Shown here piece after piece: positions 27,139 through 36,710 of a stretch of 63,372 nucleotides of DNA. Made by a program: the position numbers and the translations under genes. The stretch is from Chloroflexota bacterium. Its GTDB lineage: Bacteria > Chloroflexota > Ktedonobacteria > Ktedonobacterales > Ktedonobacteraceae. The stretch's first letter is position 1. The number at the start of each line of letters is the position of its first letter. Where the stretch lies: contig VBHI01000201.1 of the NCBI GenBank assembly GCA_005881495.1, forward strand, positions 1-63,372. Direction: 5' to 3'. Under the pieces are notes generated by a model. It was not told the origin of the DNA and made no database searches. It was given only the letters and a program-made list of their open reading frames with translations.

Positions 27139-28968
27139 ATGAAACTACCCCAGCAGAAAGACCGTGAACCAAAGTCCCCTCAAAAAGCAGCAAAGAAATA
27201 CTCTCGCTTGATACGCTATAGTATCTTAGGATCCCTCATTCTCCTTGGACTTGCAATCCTGGGATTTGTGGCTCTGCGTGTCGGTAACTTTGCGGCAGGG
27301 CATGATAGTACGGTCGATAAACCGATTACTGACGTGCTTACTATGGCGGATCAGCACAGGTTGAAATCTGTCTTACTTAGTGGCAATGAGGTTCTTGCAA
27401 CTGGACTGAATGGTCAGAAGTACCACGCTTTCAAAGAGGATGGGCAAACAGTAACTGATATATTTCGACACGACGGCGTGACTGTCACCATCGATAACGG
27501 CCAGGCTGATCAGTGGACGCAGGCTGTATTAGACCTCTTCCTGGTAGCTCTGATTGTCGGTAGCATCTATTTCTTGCTGCGGCGCAGCGGCATTGGCGGC
27601 CAGGCAATCCCCTTTGCGCGTTCCAAAGCCAGGCGTTTTAATGAATCACGTCCCTCAATTCTCTTCAAAGACGTAGCTGGTGTCGAAGAGGCAAAAATGG
27701 AACTCGAGGAGATTGTCGATTTTCTTAAACAACCCTCGCGCTTTACCGATATAGGCGCGCGCATCCCTAAAGGTGTTCTCCTCGTTGGTGCTCCGGGTAC
27801 AGGTAAAACGCTTATTTCACGAGCCGTAGCAGGCGAAGCTGAAGTCTCATTCTTTAGCGTGAGTGGCTCTGAATTTGTTGAGATGTTTGTCGGTGTAGGC
27901 GCAGCGCGCGTACGGGACCTCTTTAAAGAAGCTAAAGAACATGCACCGTGCATCGTCTTTATCGATGAAATCGACGCGGTAGGCCGCCAGAGGAACGGTT
28001 CGGGAACTGGAGGTAATGACGAGCGAGAGCAGACTCTCAATCAACTCCTTGTTGAGATGGATGGATTTGATAAACAGACGAACGTGGTCGTTATCGCAGC
28101 CACCAATCGCCCCGATGTACTGGACTCTGCATTGCTCCGCCCCGGACGTTTTGATCGCCAGGTCATGCTCGACAAACCAGATATTCGCGGTCGCCTCGCC
28201 ATTCTTGAGGTTCATGCCAGGGGTAAGCCTCTTGAAAATGATGTCGCGCTGGTGGAGCTGGCGCGACAGACCGCCGGTTTCTCAGGTGCCGACCTGGCAA
28301 ACTTGTTAAATGAGGCCGCGCTATTGACGGCTCGCCGTGGCAAACTCCTCATCTCCATGCCTGAACTTGAGGAATCCATCCTGCGCGTTATGGCAGGGCC
28401 TGAGCGCAAAAGCCGCCTGATTACAGAGGCGGAGAAATCGATCATTGCCTATCATGAAGTTGGGCATGCTATCGTCATGCGCTCGATGCCCGGTGCGGAC
28501 CCGGTGCGCAAGGTACAGGCTATTGCCAGGGGTATGGCCCTTGGTATCACCGTCCAGTCCCCAACTGAGGACCGCTATCTCATGCGCCGTTCGGAACTGC
28601 TCGCAAAAATGGCGGGTGCAATGGGCGGACGCGCCGCTGAAGAGCTTATTTTTGGCGATATCACGACTGGCGCTAGCCAGGACATCGAGTACGTCACCAA
28701 TATAGCCCGCCGTATGGTCTGTGAATTCGGTATGAGCTCCCTTGGAAACGTCGCGTTCAAAGCGGAAGCCGATGGCAGCACTTCCATAAGTGCGGAGACA
28801 GCGGCGAAAATTGACCAGGAAATCGCGCGCCTGATAGAAGAGGCTCATACTACCGCGCTCGACATCCTGCGTGAGCGCAAGGATAAACTCATTGCTATCT
28901 CTGAATACTTGGTCCAGGTCGAAACGATCGATGGTGAGGAACTAGACGCGATGTTATTTGCCGCATGA
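27139..28968 (+). CDS. ftsH: ATP-dependent zinc metalloprotease FtsH
   Basis: From ATG 27139 the product is 609 residues. Membrane helix 1 is at about 24-47, then a short periplasmic domain, and membrane helix 2 at about 130-147. An AAA+ domain has Walker A GAPGTGKT (217-224), Walker [10 protein letters not shown] and the RPGRFDRQ arginine region. The peptidase has the zinc motif HEVGH (439-443; HEAGH in most relatives) and DITTGASQD. It degrades membrane and unstable regulatory proteins. The ribosome binding site is distant. TTG 27040 would add 33 residues. The stop overlaps the thpR start by 4 bp. Confidence 0.95.
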   Translation: MKLPQQKDREPKSPQKAAKKYSRLIRYSILGSLILLGLAILGFVALRVGNFAAGHDSTVDKPITDVLTMADQHRLKSVLLSGNEVLATGLNGQKYHAFKEDGQTVTDIFRHDGVTVTIDNGQADQWTQAVLDLFLVALIVGSIYFLLRRSGIGGQAIPFARSKARRFNESRPSILFKDVAGVEEAKMELEEIVDFLKQPSRFTDIGARIPKGVLLVGAPGTGKTLISRAVAGEAEVSFFSVSGSEFVEMFVGVGAARVRDLFKEAKEHAPCIVFIDEIDAVGRQRNGSGTGGNDEREQTLNQLLVEMDGFDKQTNVVVIAATNRPDVLDSALLRPGRFDRQVMLDKPDIRGRLAILEVHARGKPLENDVALVELARQTAGFSGADLANLLNEAALLTARRGKLLISMPELEESILRVMAGPERKSRLITEAEKSIIAYHEVGHAIVMRSMPGADPVRKVQAIARGMALGITVQSPTEDRYLMRRSELLAKMAGAMGGRAAEELIFGDITTGASQDIEYVTNIARRMVCEFGMSSLGNVAFKAEADGSTSISAETAAKIDQEIARLIEEAHTTALDILRERKDKLIAISEYLVQVETIDGEELDAMLFAA

Positions 28969-29549
28969 CACGTACATTTATTGCTCTTGAACTAGATGAA
29001 CCCCTGCAACGCTACCTTGGCCGAATAATTCGCCGGATGGCGCAGGAGTTACCCAGTCTGAGTTGGGTTGATCTTGCGGGGATTCATCTCACCCTCGCCT
29101 TCCTCGGCGAATTAAGCGATGAGCAGTTATCTGCAGCCATTTCCGCGGCTGAACTCGCCGCAAGCAAGGTTTCATCCTTCGATATTCGCCTCTCTCTTCC
29201 AGATATCTTTGGCACACAGCGACAGCCTCGTGTCATCTGGATGGGTGTTGACGAACCATCCGGCAAGCTCCTACAACTCCAGCAACAATTGAATCTGGAG
29301 CTTGTGCAGCGTGGTTTCGAGGTCGATAAGCGTCCCTTCACACCGCACCTGACCTTATCGCGCATCAAAGCGCCTCTCAACGCAGAAGAACAACAACGCT
29401 TGCAACGAATTCTCACTGTCAAAGACCGCCAGCCATCTTCTCCTATAAAACATATTTCCCAGATATCCGTGATGAAAAGCGAGCTTTCCCGAGCGGGAGC
29501 AACGTATACATGTTTACGTAATGTTGATCTTGGTTTAACTACGTCGTAA
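28965..29549 (+). CDS. thpR: RNA 2',3'-cyclic phosphodiesterase (2'-5' RNA ligase family)
   Basis: The 194-residue protein belongs to the 2H phosphoesterases. Both catalytic histidine motifs are present: HLTLAFLG (about residue 43) and HLTLSRIK (about residue 128). The enzyme hydrolyses 2',3'-cyclic phosphate RNA ends to 2'-phosphate; the reverse ligation is seen in vitro for relatives. The ATG overlaps the ftsH stop (ATGA), so the two genes are translationally coupled. This pairing does not by itself indicate a shared pathway. N-terminal TFIALELDEPLQ is typical of the family. Confidence 0.92.
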   Translation: MTRTFIALELDEPLQRYLGRIIRRMAQELPSLSWVDLAGIHLTLAFLGELSDEQLSAAISAAELAASKVSSFDIRLSLPDIFGTQRQPRVIWMGVDEPSGKLLQLQQQLNLELVQRGFEVDKRPFTPHLTLSRIKAPLNAEEQQRLQRILTVKDRQPSSPIKHISQISVMKSELSRAGATYTCLRNVDLGLTTS

Positions 29550-29587
29550 TAGATTCAATATGCACGTGCCCACTCCAACGTGGGAAG

Positions 29588-31261
29588 TTATTTCGCCACC
29601 TTCTCAATCCTACTAACCGCTTCATCACGACTAATCTTACCCGCTAACAACTCATCCACAATAACCCCAATAGACTGAGTAACAGCTGCCATCGTCGCCA
29701 CTTGCCCCACTTGTCCGGCCTGTTCAGCTTGTACGATCGGCGGGGCCGTAACCTCTGCCAGCGTCGTTACAGGTATCGACGGCTGTGCTTCTCCTGCCGC
29801 CGCCGTTTCCGCGGGCGCGGTTTCCGCCGCTACCTGTCGCTTCGCACCGCTAAAGAAGCCTTCGCGGATGCTCGTCCACAGGTAGATAGCCACGATCAGC
29901 ACACCTACTGCGAATGCCGCAATCCCTACGTGGGCTATATACATCCAGTTTTCCAACGGCGAACCAAGGGCCGCCGTAACGTATGCGTAGAGGGCTGTCG
30001 CACCCCCAATCGCCGCCGCCAGTATACCGCCGCCGAGGAGGGCAAAGGTGAAGCCGCGTAAGGGCGCGAAGAACATCTCTCTCTTACTCCGCCCGCGCAG
30101 TAGGAGACCCAGCGGAACGTATGCTATACCTGCAACCACATAGGCAATTGCACTCGCCCAGATTTCCGCCGTCAATGCCGTATTGGAGGGACTAATCAAT
30201 TCTACTATATTTAGCAGTAAAAAACCGCAGCCGAACCAGAATGCTACACCAGGGAGCGCGGCGACAAGAGCCAGCCCTGTCAGTAAGATCGAAACCTTCT
30301 CCGCAGGATGTTTCAGCGCGGCATCGCGCAGCCAGAAGAGATACACTGCGGCCACCAGGAGACCCAGGCTTAGCGGCGATATCACGTCATACGCAGCAAA
30401 AGGGCCTGAAATGCTATATGCTGCAATAGGCACTTTGAAGATCGAGAGCATAATCAGCGCTGCTCCACGATAGACGCCCACCAGCACAGCGATGACACCA
30501 TATCCCATGCTGATGAGGTGGAACACTCTGCGCAGCATAGATGCTGTATCATTGCGGCTCAACCAGCCGTAGCCTAACCAGAACAGCGCGATCCACAGCA
30601 AACTTGCTGTATTCGCGATTAACATGGCCGTGCTCGGAGCCTGACATCCAATGTTTCCACTACACTGGGAGGCAGCTCCTGCTCCACCAAAGATGATGCT
30701 ATCCATGAGCTGACCTACCGTTTGCAGCCAGCTAAAGGTGAAGATGATCAGTAAAATGAGTTGTGCACCGTACAGGTGTAACCTCTGAAAGACGATAGCC
30801 GCACCATAGCTTGCCTGGGCGCGGTGTCGTTCCCATTCGAGCAGTACCCATAAAGCAAGAAAGGCAATCGTGAAGGCCAAATTACTGCTTATACCAGCAA
30901 AAAGTGGCTGCCCGAGTGCAGAGATTGAAGATGCACCTGAAATGACAGCCCATGGTAGGATGACCAATTCTACTGCGTTCAGGAAGAAGGTTCGCACTGC
31001 ACTATTCCCTGCCATTGGGTCATTCTGCATATCGCGGCGAATCAGCCAGTAGTGTAATCCTCCAAACAGGGTTGCAATGACCAGCGCTACGACCCCAAAC
31101 ACCACAGCCTGCACCAGGCTTGCTGCGCCGGGTGTATTGTATGGTTCCTTGAAGATGTTTTGAAACAGCACCGTCAAGAGCTGAATCACCCCCGTGGTTG
31201 CAAACAGCAGCATCGCGATAAAAACCGAGTAGAGATAAAAACGATAAAGACCTCGTAACAT
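29588..31261 (-). CDS. DUF5671-like polytopic membrane protein
   Basis: ATG 31261 is preceded by GAGGAGG at 6 nt and starts MLRGLYRFYLYSVFIAM. The 557-residue product has about twelve predicted helices in repeated blocks of four: RLHLYGAQLILL and RFYLYSVFIAML open similar units. This agrees with the DUF5671 domain seen repeatedly in Chloroflexota membrane proteins. After the last helix is an Ala-, Glu- and Pro-rich linker, then a short C-terminal SHOCT-like segment (VDELLAGKISRDEAVSRIEK), a module often found at the ends of membrane proteins and thought to mediate oligomerisation. Function unknown. It is convergent with thpR, 38 bp apart. Confidence 0.75.
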   Translation of the reverse strand: MLRGLYRFYLYSVFIAMLLFATTGVIQLLTVLFQNIFKEPYNTPGAASLVQAVVFGVVALVIATLFGGLHYWLIRRDMQNDPMAGNSAVRTFFLNAVELVILPWAVISGASSISALGQPLFAGISSNLAFTIAFLALWVLLEWERHRAQASYGAAIVFQRLHLYGAQLILLIIFTFSWLQTVGQLMDSIIFGGAGAASQCSGNIGCQAPSTAMLIANTASLLWIALFWLGYGWLSRNDTASMLRRVFHLISMGYGVIAVLVGVYRGAALIMLSIFKVPIAAYSISGPFAAYDVISPLSLGLLVAAVYLFWLRDAALKHPAEKVSILLTGLALVAALPGVAFWFGCGFLLLNIVELISPSNTALTAEIWASAIAYVVAGIAYVPLGLLLRGRSKREMFFAPLRGFTFALLGGGILAAAIGGATALYAYVTAALGSPLENWMYIAHVGIAAFAVGVLIVAIYLWTSIREGFFSGAKRQVAAETAPAETAAAGEAQPSIPVTTLAEVTAPPIVQAEQAGQVGQVATMAAVTQSIGVIVDELLAGKISRDEAVSRIEKVAK

Positions 31262-31585
31262 TCCAAGCCTCCTCTTTGATCCCCTCACTTTCAGGGGCGC
31301 ATTTGATGAGCTATAAAAGCGTTCACAAAGCATGATTTTGCATGGCGAATGAGTCTGAACACTGGTACAAAGAGTATATCCCAAGCGTTCCCTCGCGGAT
31401 GAGTGTCATTTGACCCATTTTTGGGGTTGACAAAAGTACCGTAATTCGTGTATGCTCTCTTAGACAGTAGATACCTCTCATATGAGTGTGAACTCCAGCA
31501 ATGTTGCTGGTGATTTCCCCAACTGAGAACTTTTTCTTTGCAAGAAATGTCTTTGTTACGCAGTAGTATTGAACGGAGTATATTT
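31262..31585. other. Intergenic region with promoter for the ilv unit
   Basis: Between two divergent genes lies a TTGACA promoter (31427-31456), then a leader of about 120 nt with a small hairpin CCAGCA-ATGT-TGCTGG. No gene is visible here. Confidence 0.5.
31427..31456 (+). promoter_or_regulatory. Promoter upstream of the small ORF and ilv operon
   Basis: TTGACA (31427-31432), an 18-nt spacer and TATGCT (31451-31456) face the 95-codon ORF and ilvB. It is the best promoter I could find for the ilv genes. Confidence 0.6.
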
Positions 31586-31873
31586 ATGTCGGCAATGTCA
31601 AGCGCAGCAACACAGCCAGCAATGATCGCTGGCCAGGACCGCGCGAAACGTATGCCTTCCGCCATGCACGGAATATACATGTGTATGGCTACTGCTGCAA
31701 GTATCATTATTATTGGAACCGGCGTTTTTACGTCGGTTTCTTTAATTGCTCTGATGCTTACCCTCCTCCTTGTAGTACTTGGAATCCTTATCAACCTTAG
31801 CGGCCTTACTGGACTTGGAGGTCTAGTAGGGCTTAGCACAGGATTAACCCAAGGCATTACAGAGGGAGATTAG
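31586..31873 (+). CDS. Small hydrophobic protein, possible ilv leader ORF
   Basis: The 95-residue product starts at ATG 31586, with ACGGAG 7 nt upstream. A polar N-terminal third is followed by two hydrophobic segments (about 35-72) and a Gly-Leu-rich end. In the last 40 codons there are 13 Leu, 3 Val and 3 Ile. It directly precedes a terminator-like hairpin and the ilv operon. Two readings are possible: a real small membrane protein, or a long leader ORF whose branched-chain codons sense charged tRNA supply. GGAGGTC in the coding region (31817-31823) can pair with GACCTCC (31918-31924) in the 5' arm of the hairpin, which supports attenuation. No family recognised. Confidence 0.6.
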   Translation: MSAMSSAATQPAMIAGQDRAKRMPSAMHGIYMCMATAASIIIIGTGVFTSVSLIALMLTLLLVVLGILINLSGLTGLGGLVGLSTGLTQGITEGD

Positions 31874-31912
31874 AGGAAGCAACGAAGCGACCAATCCAGA
31901 GCAGGTAACCTA

Positions 31913-31948
31913 ACGAGGACCTCCCGGTTCGGGTGGTTCTCGTTTTTT
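31913..31948 (+). terminator. Attenuator-like terminator before ilvB
   Basis: A 14-bp stem with two G-U pairs and one mismatch (31913-31926 with 31930-31943) closes on a 3-nt loop and is followed by a run of T. Only about 38 bp separate it from the ilvB ATG, too little for a good promoter, so ilv transcription probably passes through it. Confidence 0.7.
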
Positions 31949-31986
31949 ATTGTCTTTTCTTTATCATATCAAAGGAGTCATCGTTC

Positions 31987-33786
31987 ATGGTTATTGCTGC
32001 GACAGTTACACAAAAGCAGAACGCTGAGCCCGCTCAATTGGGGGGAACAGGTCAACACGGCCTGGAGGAAGCGCGAGAGCTGAGCGGAAGCCAGATACTT
32101 TGCGAAGCGCTGGTGCGTGAAGGTGTCGAACTGCTCTTTGGCTACCCTGGTGGGGCTATTATGCCCTTCTATGACGCGCTCACCTCGTATCCTACGTTGC
32201 GCCATATACTGGTGCGCCACGAGCAGGCCGCGGCCCATGCCGCCGATGGCTACGCTCGCGCGACTGGTAAGGTTGGAGTATGTGTCGCTACCAGTGGTCC
32301 TGGCGCCACCAACCTGGTCACCGGTCTGGCCACTGCCTTTATGGACTCAACCCCCATCATTGCCGTCACAGGGCAGGTTGCGCGACACTTTATTGGCCGT
32401 GACGCTTTTCAGGAAACGGATATTATTGGTGTCACCCAACCAATTACCAAGCACAACTTCCTCGTGCGGAATGTTGAAGACCTGGCAGATATTGTCCACG
32501 AAGCCTTCAAACTGGCTCTTGGTGGGCGACCGGGTCCCGTCTTGATCGACATACCCAAAGACATCCAGATCGTTAAAACGTTGTACCGTCCATCGGCTAC
32601 CGTCAAGTCGCTTAAGTACTACCGTGCAACACGTACACCGGAACTTTCAACGGCGGCGATCGCTCAAGCTGCAAAACTCATCAGCGAGGCTCAACGTCCA
32701 GTTATTATGGCTGGTCATGGAGTCATTCTATCAGAGGCATATGATGAATTGCGCGCTTTTGCTGAGAAAGTCGATATCCCTGTGATCACCACGCTGCTCG
32801 GTATCAGTGCCTTCTCTGAAACTCATCCGCTGAGCATTGGCATGCCTGGAATGCATGGCCCCGCCCATGTCAACAAGGCTATCGGCATGACCGACGTGCT
32901 CATTGGCGTGGGGCTGCGCTTCGATGATCGTGTCACGGGCAAAGTCAGTGAGTTTGCGCCCCACGCGCGCATAATCCATATAGACATTGATCCTGCCGAA
33001 ATGCACAAGGTCAAAGTCGCAACAGTGCCGATTGTCGCCGATGCCAAAACCGCTCTCGCCGCTCTCACCACGGCGGTTAGCCCGGCAGATCATCGTCCCT
33101 GGATCGACGAAATACGATCATGGGAAACCCAGAACGCTGAGCTTGCCAACACCGTCATTCGCGACCAGCAGTATCCCGATCCTCCTTCTATCCTGGAGGC
33201 CATTCGAGCGGAAACCAATGGAGAAGCCATCATAGTCACAGATGTCGGGCAGCACCAGATGTGGACCGCGCGCCACTATACCTGGACGCGTCCTAACAGT
33301 CACATCACTTCCGGTGGGCTTGGCACCATGGGCTTTGCTCTTCCCGCCGCCATGGGAGCCAAAATGGGCATTCCTGATGCACATGTCTGGGTGGTGGCTG
33401 GCGATGGTGGTATCCAGATGAACATTCAGGAACTGGCTACCCTGCAACAACAAGGTGTCGCCGTCAAAGTTGCTATCATGAACAATGGCTACCTGGGCAT
33501 GGTACGCCAGTGGCAGCAGTTCTTCCACTCGCGCAACTACTCAGAGACCCCTATCACTGGCCCCGACTACGTGAAGTTGGCAGACGCCTACGGCCTCACC
33601 GGAATGTGCATCACACGGCGTGAAGACGTCTCTGCGGCGGTACACAAAGCGATGGTGACTGAGGGCACCGTCATTATTGATTTCGTTATTGAGTCGGAGT
33701 CAAACGTCTACCCTATGGTCGCTCCTGGCTCAGGCATCACGAACATGATAGAGGAACATGTGGAGGAAAAGACCCGTCATGACTAG
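31987..33786 (+). CDS. ilvB: Acetolactate synthase, large (catalytic) subunit
   Basis: The 599-residue enzyme has the three domains of ThDP-dependent decarboxylases. The N-terminal domain contains FGYPGGAIMPFYDAL and VRHEQAAAHAADGYAR, with the catalytic glutamate in the second. The middle domain contains DVLIGVGLRFDDRVTG for FAD. The C-terminal domain contains GDGGIQMNIQELAT and NNGYLGMVRQWQ for ThDP-Mg2+. It condenses pyruvate with pyruvate or 2-ketobutyrate, the first common step to Val, Leu and Ile. ATG 31987 has AAGGAG 9 nt upstream. The in-frame GTG at 31933 lies inside the terminator stem. Its stop overlaps the ilvN start by 8 bp. Confidence 0.97.
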   Translation: MVIAATVTQKQNAEPAQLGGTGQHGLEEARELSGSQILCEALVREGVELLFGYPGGAIMPFYDALTSYPTLRHILVRHEQAAAHAADGYARATGKVGVCVATSGPGATNLVTGLATAFMDSTPIIAVTGQVARHFIGRDAFQETDIIGVTQPITKHNFLVRNVEDLADIVHEAFKLALGGRPGPVLIDIPKDIQIVKTLYRPSATVKSLKYYRATRTPELSTAAIAQAAKLISEAQRPVIMAGHGVILSEAYDELRAFAEKVDIPVITTLLGISAFSETHPLSIGMPGMHGPAHVNKAIGMTDVLIGVGLRFDDRVTGKVSEFAPHARIIHIDIDPAEMHKVKVATVPIVADAKTALAALTTAVSPADHRPWIDEIRSWETQNAELANTVIRDQQYPDPPSILEAIRAETNGEAIIVTDVGQHQMWTARHYTWTRPNSHITSGGLGTMGFALPAAMGAKMGIPDAHVWVVAGDGGIQMNIQELATLQQQGVAVKVAIMNNGYLGMVRQWQQFFHSRNYSETPITGPDYVKLADAYGLTGMCITRREDVSAAVHKAMVTEGTVIIDFVIESESNVYPMVAPGSGITNMIEEHVEEKTRHD

Positions 33787-34333
33787 ACACGCTGCTCCAC
33801 CCAGGCGAGCTGGCCAGGAAAACGCCCCCCCGGACGGTAGTCGAACACACATTCTGGTTCTCTTCGCCAATGACAGCCACGGCGTGCTCGACCGTATCGT
33901 TGGTCTCCTGCGCCGCCGCCGCTCGAATATGCAAACGTTCGCGATCGGGCGCAGTGAGCTTCCGAACGTGGTGCGTATCACAGTCGTTATGCATGACTCC
34001 GAGGTGGGAGTCGAACAGCTGATGGAGCAGCTACGCAAAATTGTCGATGTTCGACAAGTTGTCAACCTTTCATCCAAACAGGCCGTTGCGCGAGAACTAG
34101 CGCTCATTAAGGTCAACAGCACAACGGCCCATCAAAACGAAATAATTGAACTCGGCCATCTTTTCGGCGCACATGCCCTGGATGTAGACCAGGAAACGGT
34201 CACCCTTGAAGTAACAGGCAGTGCCGATAAAATAGAAAAACTTGTCACCCTGTTACAAACCTATGGTATCCGCGAAGTCGCCCGCACCGGCTGTGTGGCC
34301 ATGACCCGCGGCACCACCGAAATAAACGAATAA
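33779..34333 (+). CDS. ilvN: Acetolactate synthase, small (regulatory) subunit
   Basis: The 184-residue protein has an N-terminal ACT domain with [25 protein letters not shown] (residues 24 onward), where valine binds in relatives. A C-terminal domain contributes to catalytic subunit activation. It makes the synthase sensitive to feedback inhibition by branched-chain amino acids. ATG 33779 lies 8 bp inside the ilvB end, with GGAGG upstream. The 20-residue N-terminal extension is basic and Pro-rich, longer than in many IlvN proteins. Written over 20 residues the ACT motif is [16 protein letters not shown]. Confidence 0.95.
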   Translation: MTRHAAPPRRAGQENAPPDGSRTHILVLFANDSHGVLDRIVGLLRRRRSNMQTFAIGRSELPNVVRITVVMHDSEVGVEQLMEQLRKIVDVRQVVNLSSKQAVARELALIKVNSTTAHQNEIIELGHLFGAHALDVDQETVTLEVTGSADKIEKLVTLLQTYGIREVARTGCVAMTRGTTEINE

Positions 34334-34359
34334 CACACACAAAAGGAGCAATCTTATCT

Positions 34360-35388
34360 ATGCCAAACGTCTATTACGACTCAGACGCCAACCTCGAACT
34401 GTTGCAAATGAAACGAGTAGCCGTTATCGGCTACGGCAGCCAGGGCCATGCCCACGCTCTCAATATGCGTGATAACGGCTGCAATGTAGTTGTAGGTCTC
34501 CCCTCTGAAAGCAAGAGCCGTCAGAAGGCGGAAGCCGACGGCCTGCAGGTCGTAACGCCAGCCGCCGCAGCCGAACAGGCAGATGTCATCATGATCTTGA
34601 TTCCCGATCAGAATCATCGCGAAGTTTTTGAGCGCGATATCCGTCCTGGGCTGGCCCCTGGCAAAATGCTCATGACTGCCCACGGCTTTAGCCTGCACTA
34701 CTCCCAGATCGTCCCGCCGGCCGATATTGACGTCGCCATGGTCGCCCCCAAAAGCCCCGGTCATATGCTGCGCCGCCTCTTCAGCGAGGGTGTAGGTGTA
34801 CCCGCCCTCTGGGCCGTTCACCAGGACGCCACTGGCAACGCGGAAGCCGTGACTCTGGCCTATGCCCGTGCCATCGGCTGCACCCGCGCGGGCGTGCTAC
34901 GTACGACCATCGCTGAAGAGACCGAGACCGACCTTTTCGGCGAACAGGCCGTTCTCTGTGGCGGCGTCACCTCCCTCATTCGTGCGGGCTTCGAAACGCT
35001 GGTGGAGGCGGGTTACCAGCCAGAGGTAGCCTACTTTGAATGTATGCACGAAATGAAGCTTATCGTTGATCTCATGTACCAGGGCGGTATGAGCTATATG
35101 CGCTACTCTATCAGCGATACCGCTGAGTATGGTGATTATGTCTCTGGTCCGCGCATTATCGACGAACGCGTACGCAACGAAATGCGCAAGATTCTGCGAG
35201 AAATCCAGGATGGCTCGTTTGCCACGCGCTGGATCCTCGAAAACCAGGCTGGTCGCCCCAGTTTCCAGGCCATGCGCCGCAGCAATGCCCAGCACCAGAT
35301 TGAGCATGTCGGTAGCGAATTACGGGCGATGATGCCCTGGTTGAACGCACCAAACAAGAAAACGGAAATTGCTGAGCCCACAAAATAG
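34360..35388 (+). CDS. ilvC: Ketol-acid reductoisomerase
   Basis: The 342-residue enzyme is class I by length. The NADPH-binding loop is [19 protein letters not shown]. The two knotted helical domains contain [11 protein letters not shown] and the Mg2+ ligand region [18 protein letters not shown]. It isomerises and reduces acetolactate or acetohydroxybutyrate to the dihydroxy acid, the second step of Val and Ile synthesis. AAAGGAG lies 11 nt before ATG 34360. It follows ilvN by 26 bp and precedes leuA by about 45 bp, all on one transcript. Confidence 0.97.
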   Translation: MPNVYYDSDANLELLQMKRVAVIGYGSQGHAHALNMRDNGCNVVVGLPSESKSRQKAEADGLQVVTPAAAAEQADVIMILIPDQNHREVFERDIRPGLAPGKMLMTAHGFSLHYSQIVPPADIDVAMVAPKSPGHMLRRLFSEGVGVPALWAVHQDATGNAEAVTLAYARAIGCTRAGVLRTTIAEETETDLFGEQAVLCGGVTSLIRAGFETLVEAGYQPEVAYFECMHEMKLIVDLMYQGGMSYMRYSISDTAEYGDYVSGPRIIDERVRNEMRKILREIQDGSFATRWILENQAGRPSFQAMRRSNAQHQIEHVGSELRAMMPWLNAPNKKTEIAEPTK

Positions 35389-35433
35389 CCTGTGTACAGG
35401 ATAGCGTTGTTATCTCAAGGAGGAATGATAACC

Positions 35434-36612
35434 ATGGAAGACCCTGATGTAATTAGAATTTTTGACACGACACTGCGTGACGGTGAGCAGTCGCCCGGCG
35501 CATCGATGACCATCGAGGAAAAGATACAGGTTGCCGAGCAACTTGTACGTCTCAATGTGGACATCATTGAGGCGGGCTTCCCGGCTGCGTCTCCTGGTGA
35601 TCTTGAGGCTGTCAAAGAAATAGCGTACCGTACTCGTGGCGTGGCTATTGCTAGCCTTGCCCGCGCAGACACTAGCGATATTGACGCCGCCTGGGAAGCT
35701 ATTCGAGGAGCTGATCGACCTGTCCTCCATGTGTTTATTGCTACCTCTGAAATTCATCTCAAGCATAAGCTCAAGCTCGACAAGGAGGAGGCCCTGTACC
35801 AGGTCAAAAGAATGGTCGCTTATGCGCGCAACCTTTCTCCCACTGTCGAGTTTTCAGCAGAAGATGCCACTCGCAGCGATTGGGACTATCTCTGCCGCGT
35901 CTGTGAAGCCGCGATCAAGGCCGGTGCTACCACTATCAATATTCCAGACACCGTTGGTTATACGCTGCCGCAGGAGTACGAGTCACTCTTCGGTTATCTG
36001 CTGGAACGTGTCCCTGGTATCGATGAGGTAGTCATGAGCGCTCATTGTCACAACGACCTGGGTATGGGCACTGCCAATACTCTTGCCGCCATTAAAGCTG
36101 GCGCGCGACAGGTTGAGGTAACCATCAATGGCCTTGGTGAGCGCGCGGGTAATACGGCCATGGAAGAAGTCGTCATGGCTCTCCGTACCCGACCAGAAGC
36201 CTTTGGGAACGTCAGTACTCGTATCCGTACGCAGGAGTTTCTTCCAACCAGCCAACTGGTCAGTCAACTGACGGGTATCCCCGTGCAGCCCAATAAAGCT
36301 GTCGTCGGGGCGAACGCCTTTGCTCATGAAGCGGGCATCCACCAGGATGGTATGCTCAAAAACCGCTTGACGTACGAAATAATGACCCCGCAATCCGTTG
36401 GCTGGAGCGATACCAAACTGGTGCTTGGTAAACACTCTGGACGCCATGGACTTGATGCTCGTTTGCGACACCTGGGTCACAAACTGAGTGCCGAGGAATT
36501 GAAGATAGCCTATCGCCGTTTTGTCGCCATGGCCGATCAAAAGAAACCTATCACCGATTCAGACCTGCTCTACATCGTAGAAAGTGGCAAAGAAACGCCC
36601 GCAGCCATTTAA
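35434..36612 (+). CDS. leuA: 2-Isopropylmalate synthase without C-terminal regulatory domain
   Basis: ATG 35434 has AAGGAGG 10 nt upstream; the nearer in-frame ATG (35425) would be too close to it. The 392-residue product has the full TIM-barrel catalytic domain: [33 protein letters not shown] with metal-binding His, and [17 protein letters not shown]. It also has subdomain [18 protein letters not shown]. It ends at [11 protein letters not shown], where typical LeuA continues for about 110 more residues forming the leucine-binding domain. It should still condense 2-ketoisovalerate with acetyl-CoA, probably without leucine feedback. Homocitrate synthase is a less likely alternative. leuB, leuC and leuD are not in this window. 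Confidence 0.87.
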   Translation: MEDPDVIRIFDTTLRDGEQSPGASMTIEEKIQVAEQLVRLNVDIIEAGFPAASPGDLEAVKEIAYRTRGVAIASLARADTSDIDAAWEAIRGADRPVLHVFIATSEIHLKHKLKLDKEEALYQVKRMVAYARNLSPTVEFSAEDATRSDWDYLCRVCEAAIKAGATTINIPDTVGYTLPQEYESLFGYLLERVPGIDEVVMSAHCHNDLGMGTANTLAAIKAGARQVEVTINGLGERAGNTAMEEVVMALRTRPEAFGNVSTRIRTQEFLPTSQLVSQLTGIPVQPNKAVVGANAFAHEAGIHQDGMLKNRLTYEIMTPQSVGWSDTKLVLGKHSGRHGLDARLRHLGHKLSAEELKIAYRRFVAMADQKKPITDSDLLYIVESGKETPAAI

Positions 36613-36710
36613 TTTCTCAACTGGTGCGAATGGCGTGCTGAATTGCCTCGGTGCGCCATTCGCATCACTGTAAAAATCATGAAGCGTTTTCCAAACCTAG
36701 GAGCAAACCC

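Noticed and set aside
31880..31950. T-box riboswitch before ilvB, because GGGTGG resembles the T-box core
   Set aside because: The GGGTGG lies in the 3' arm of the terminator immediately before the T-run, the wrong place for the T-box antiterminator, and the rest of the sequence (ACCGCG) is missing. No specifier stem was recognised.
36651..36710. N-terminal extension of ilvE from an upstream in-frame start
   Set aside because: The added residues are not family-like, and the TTG at 36711 has a well-placed AGGAG.
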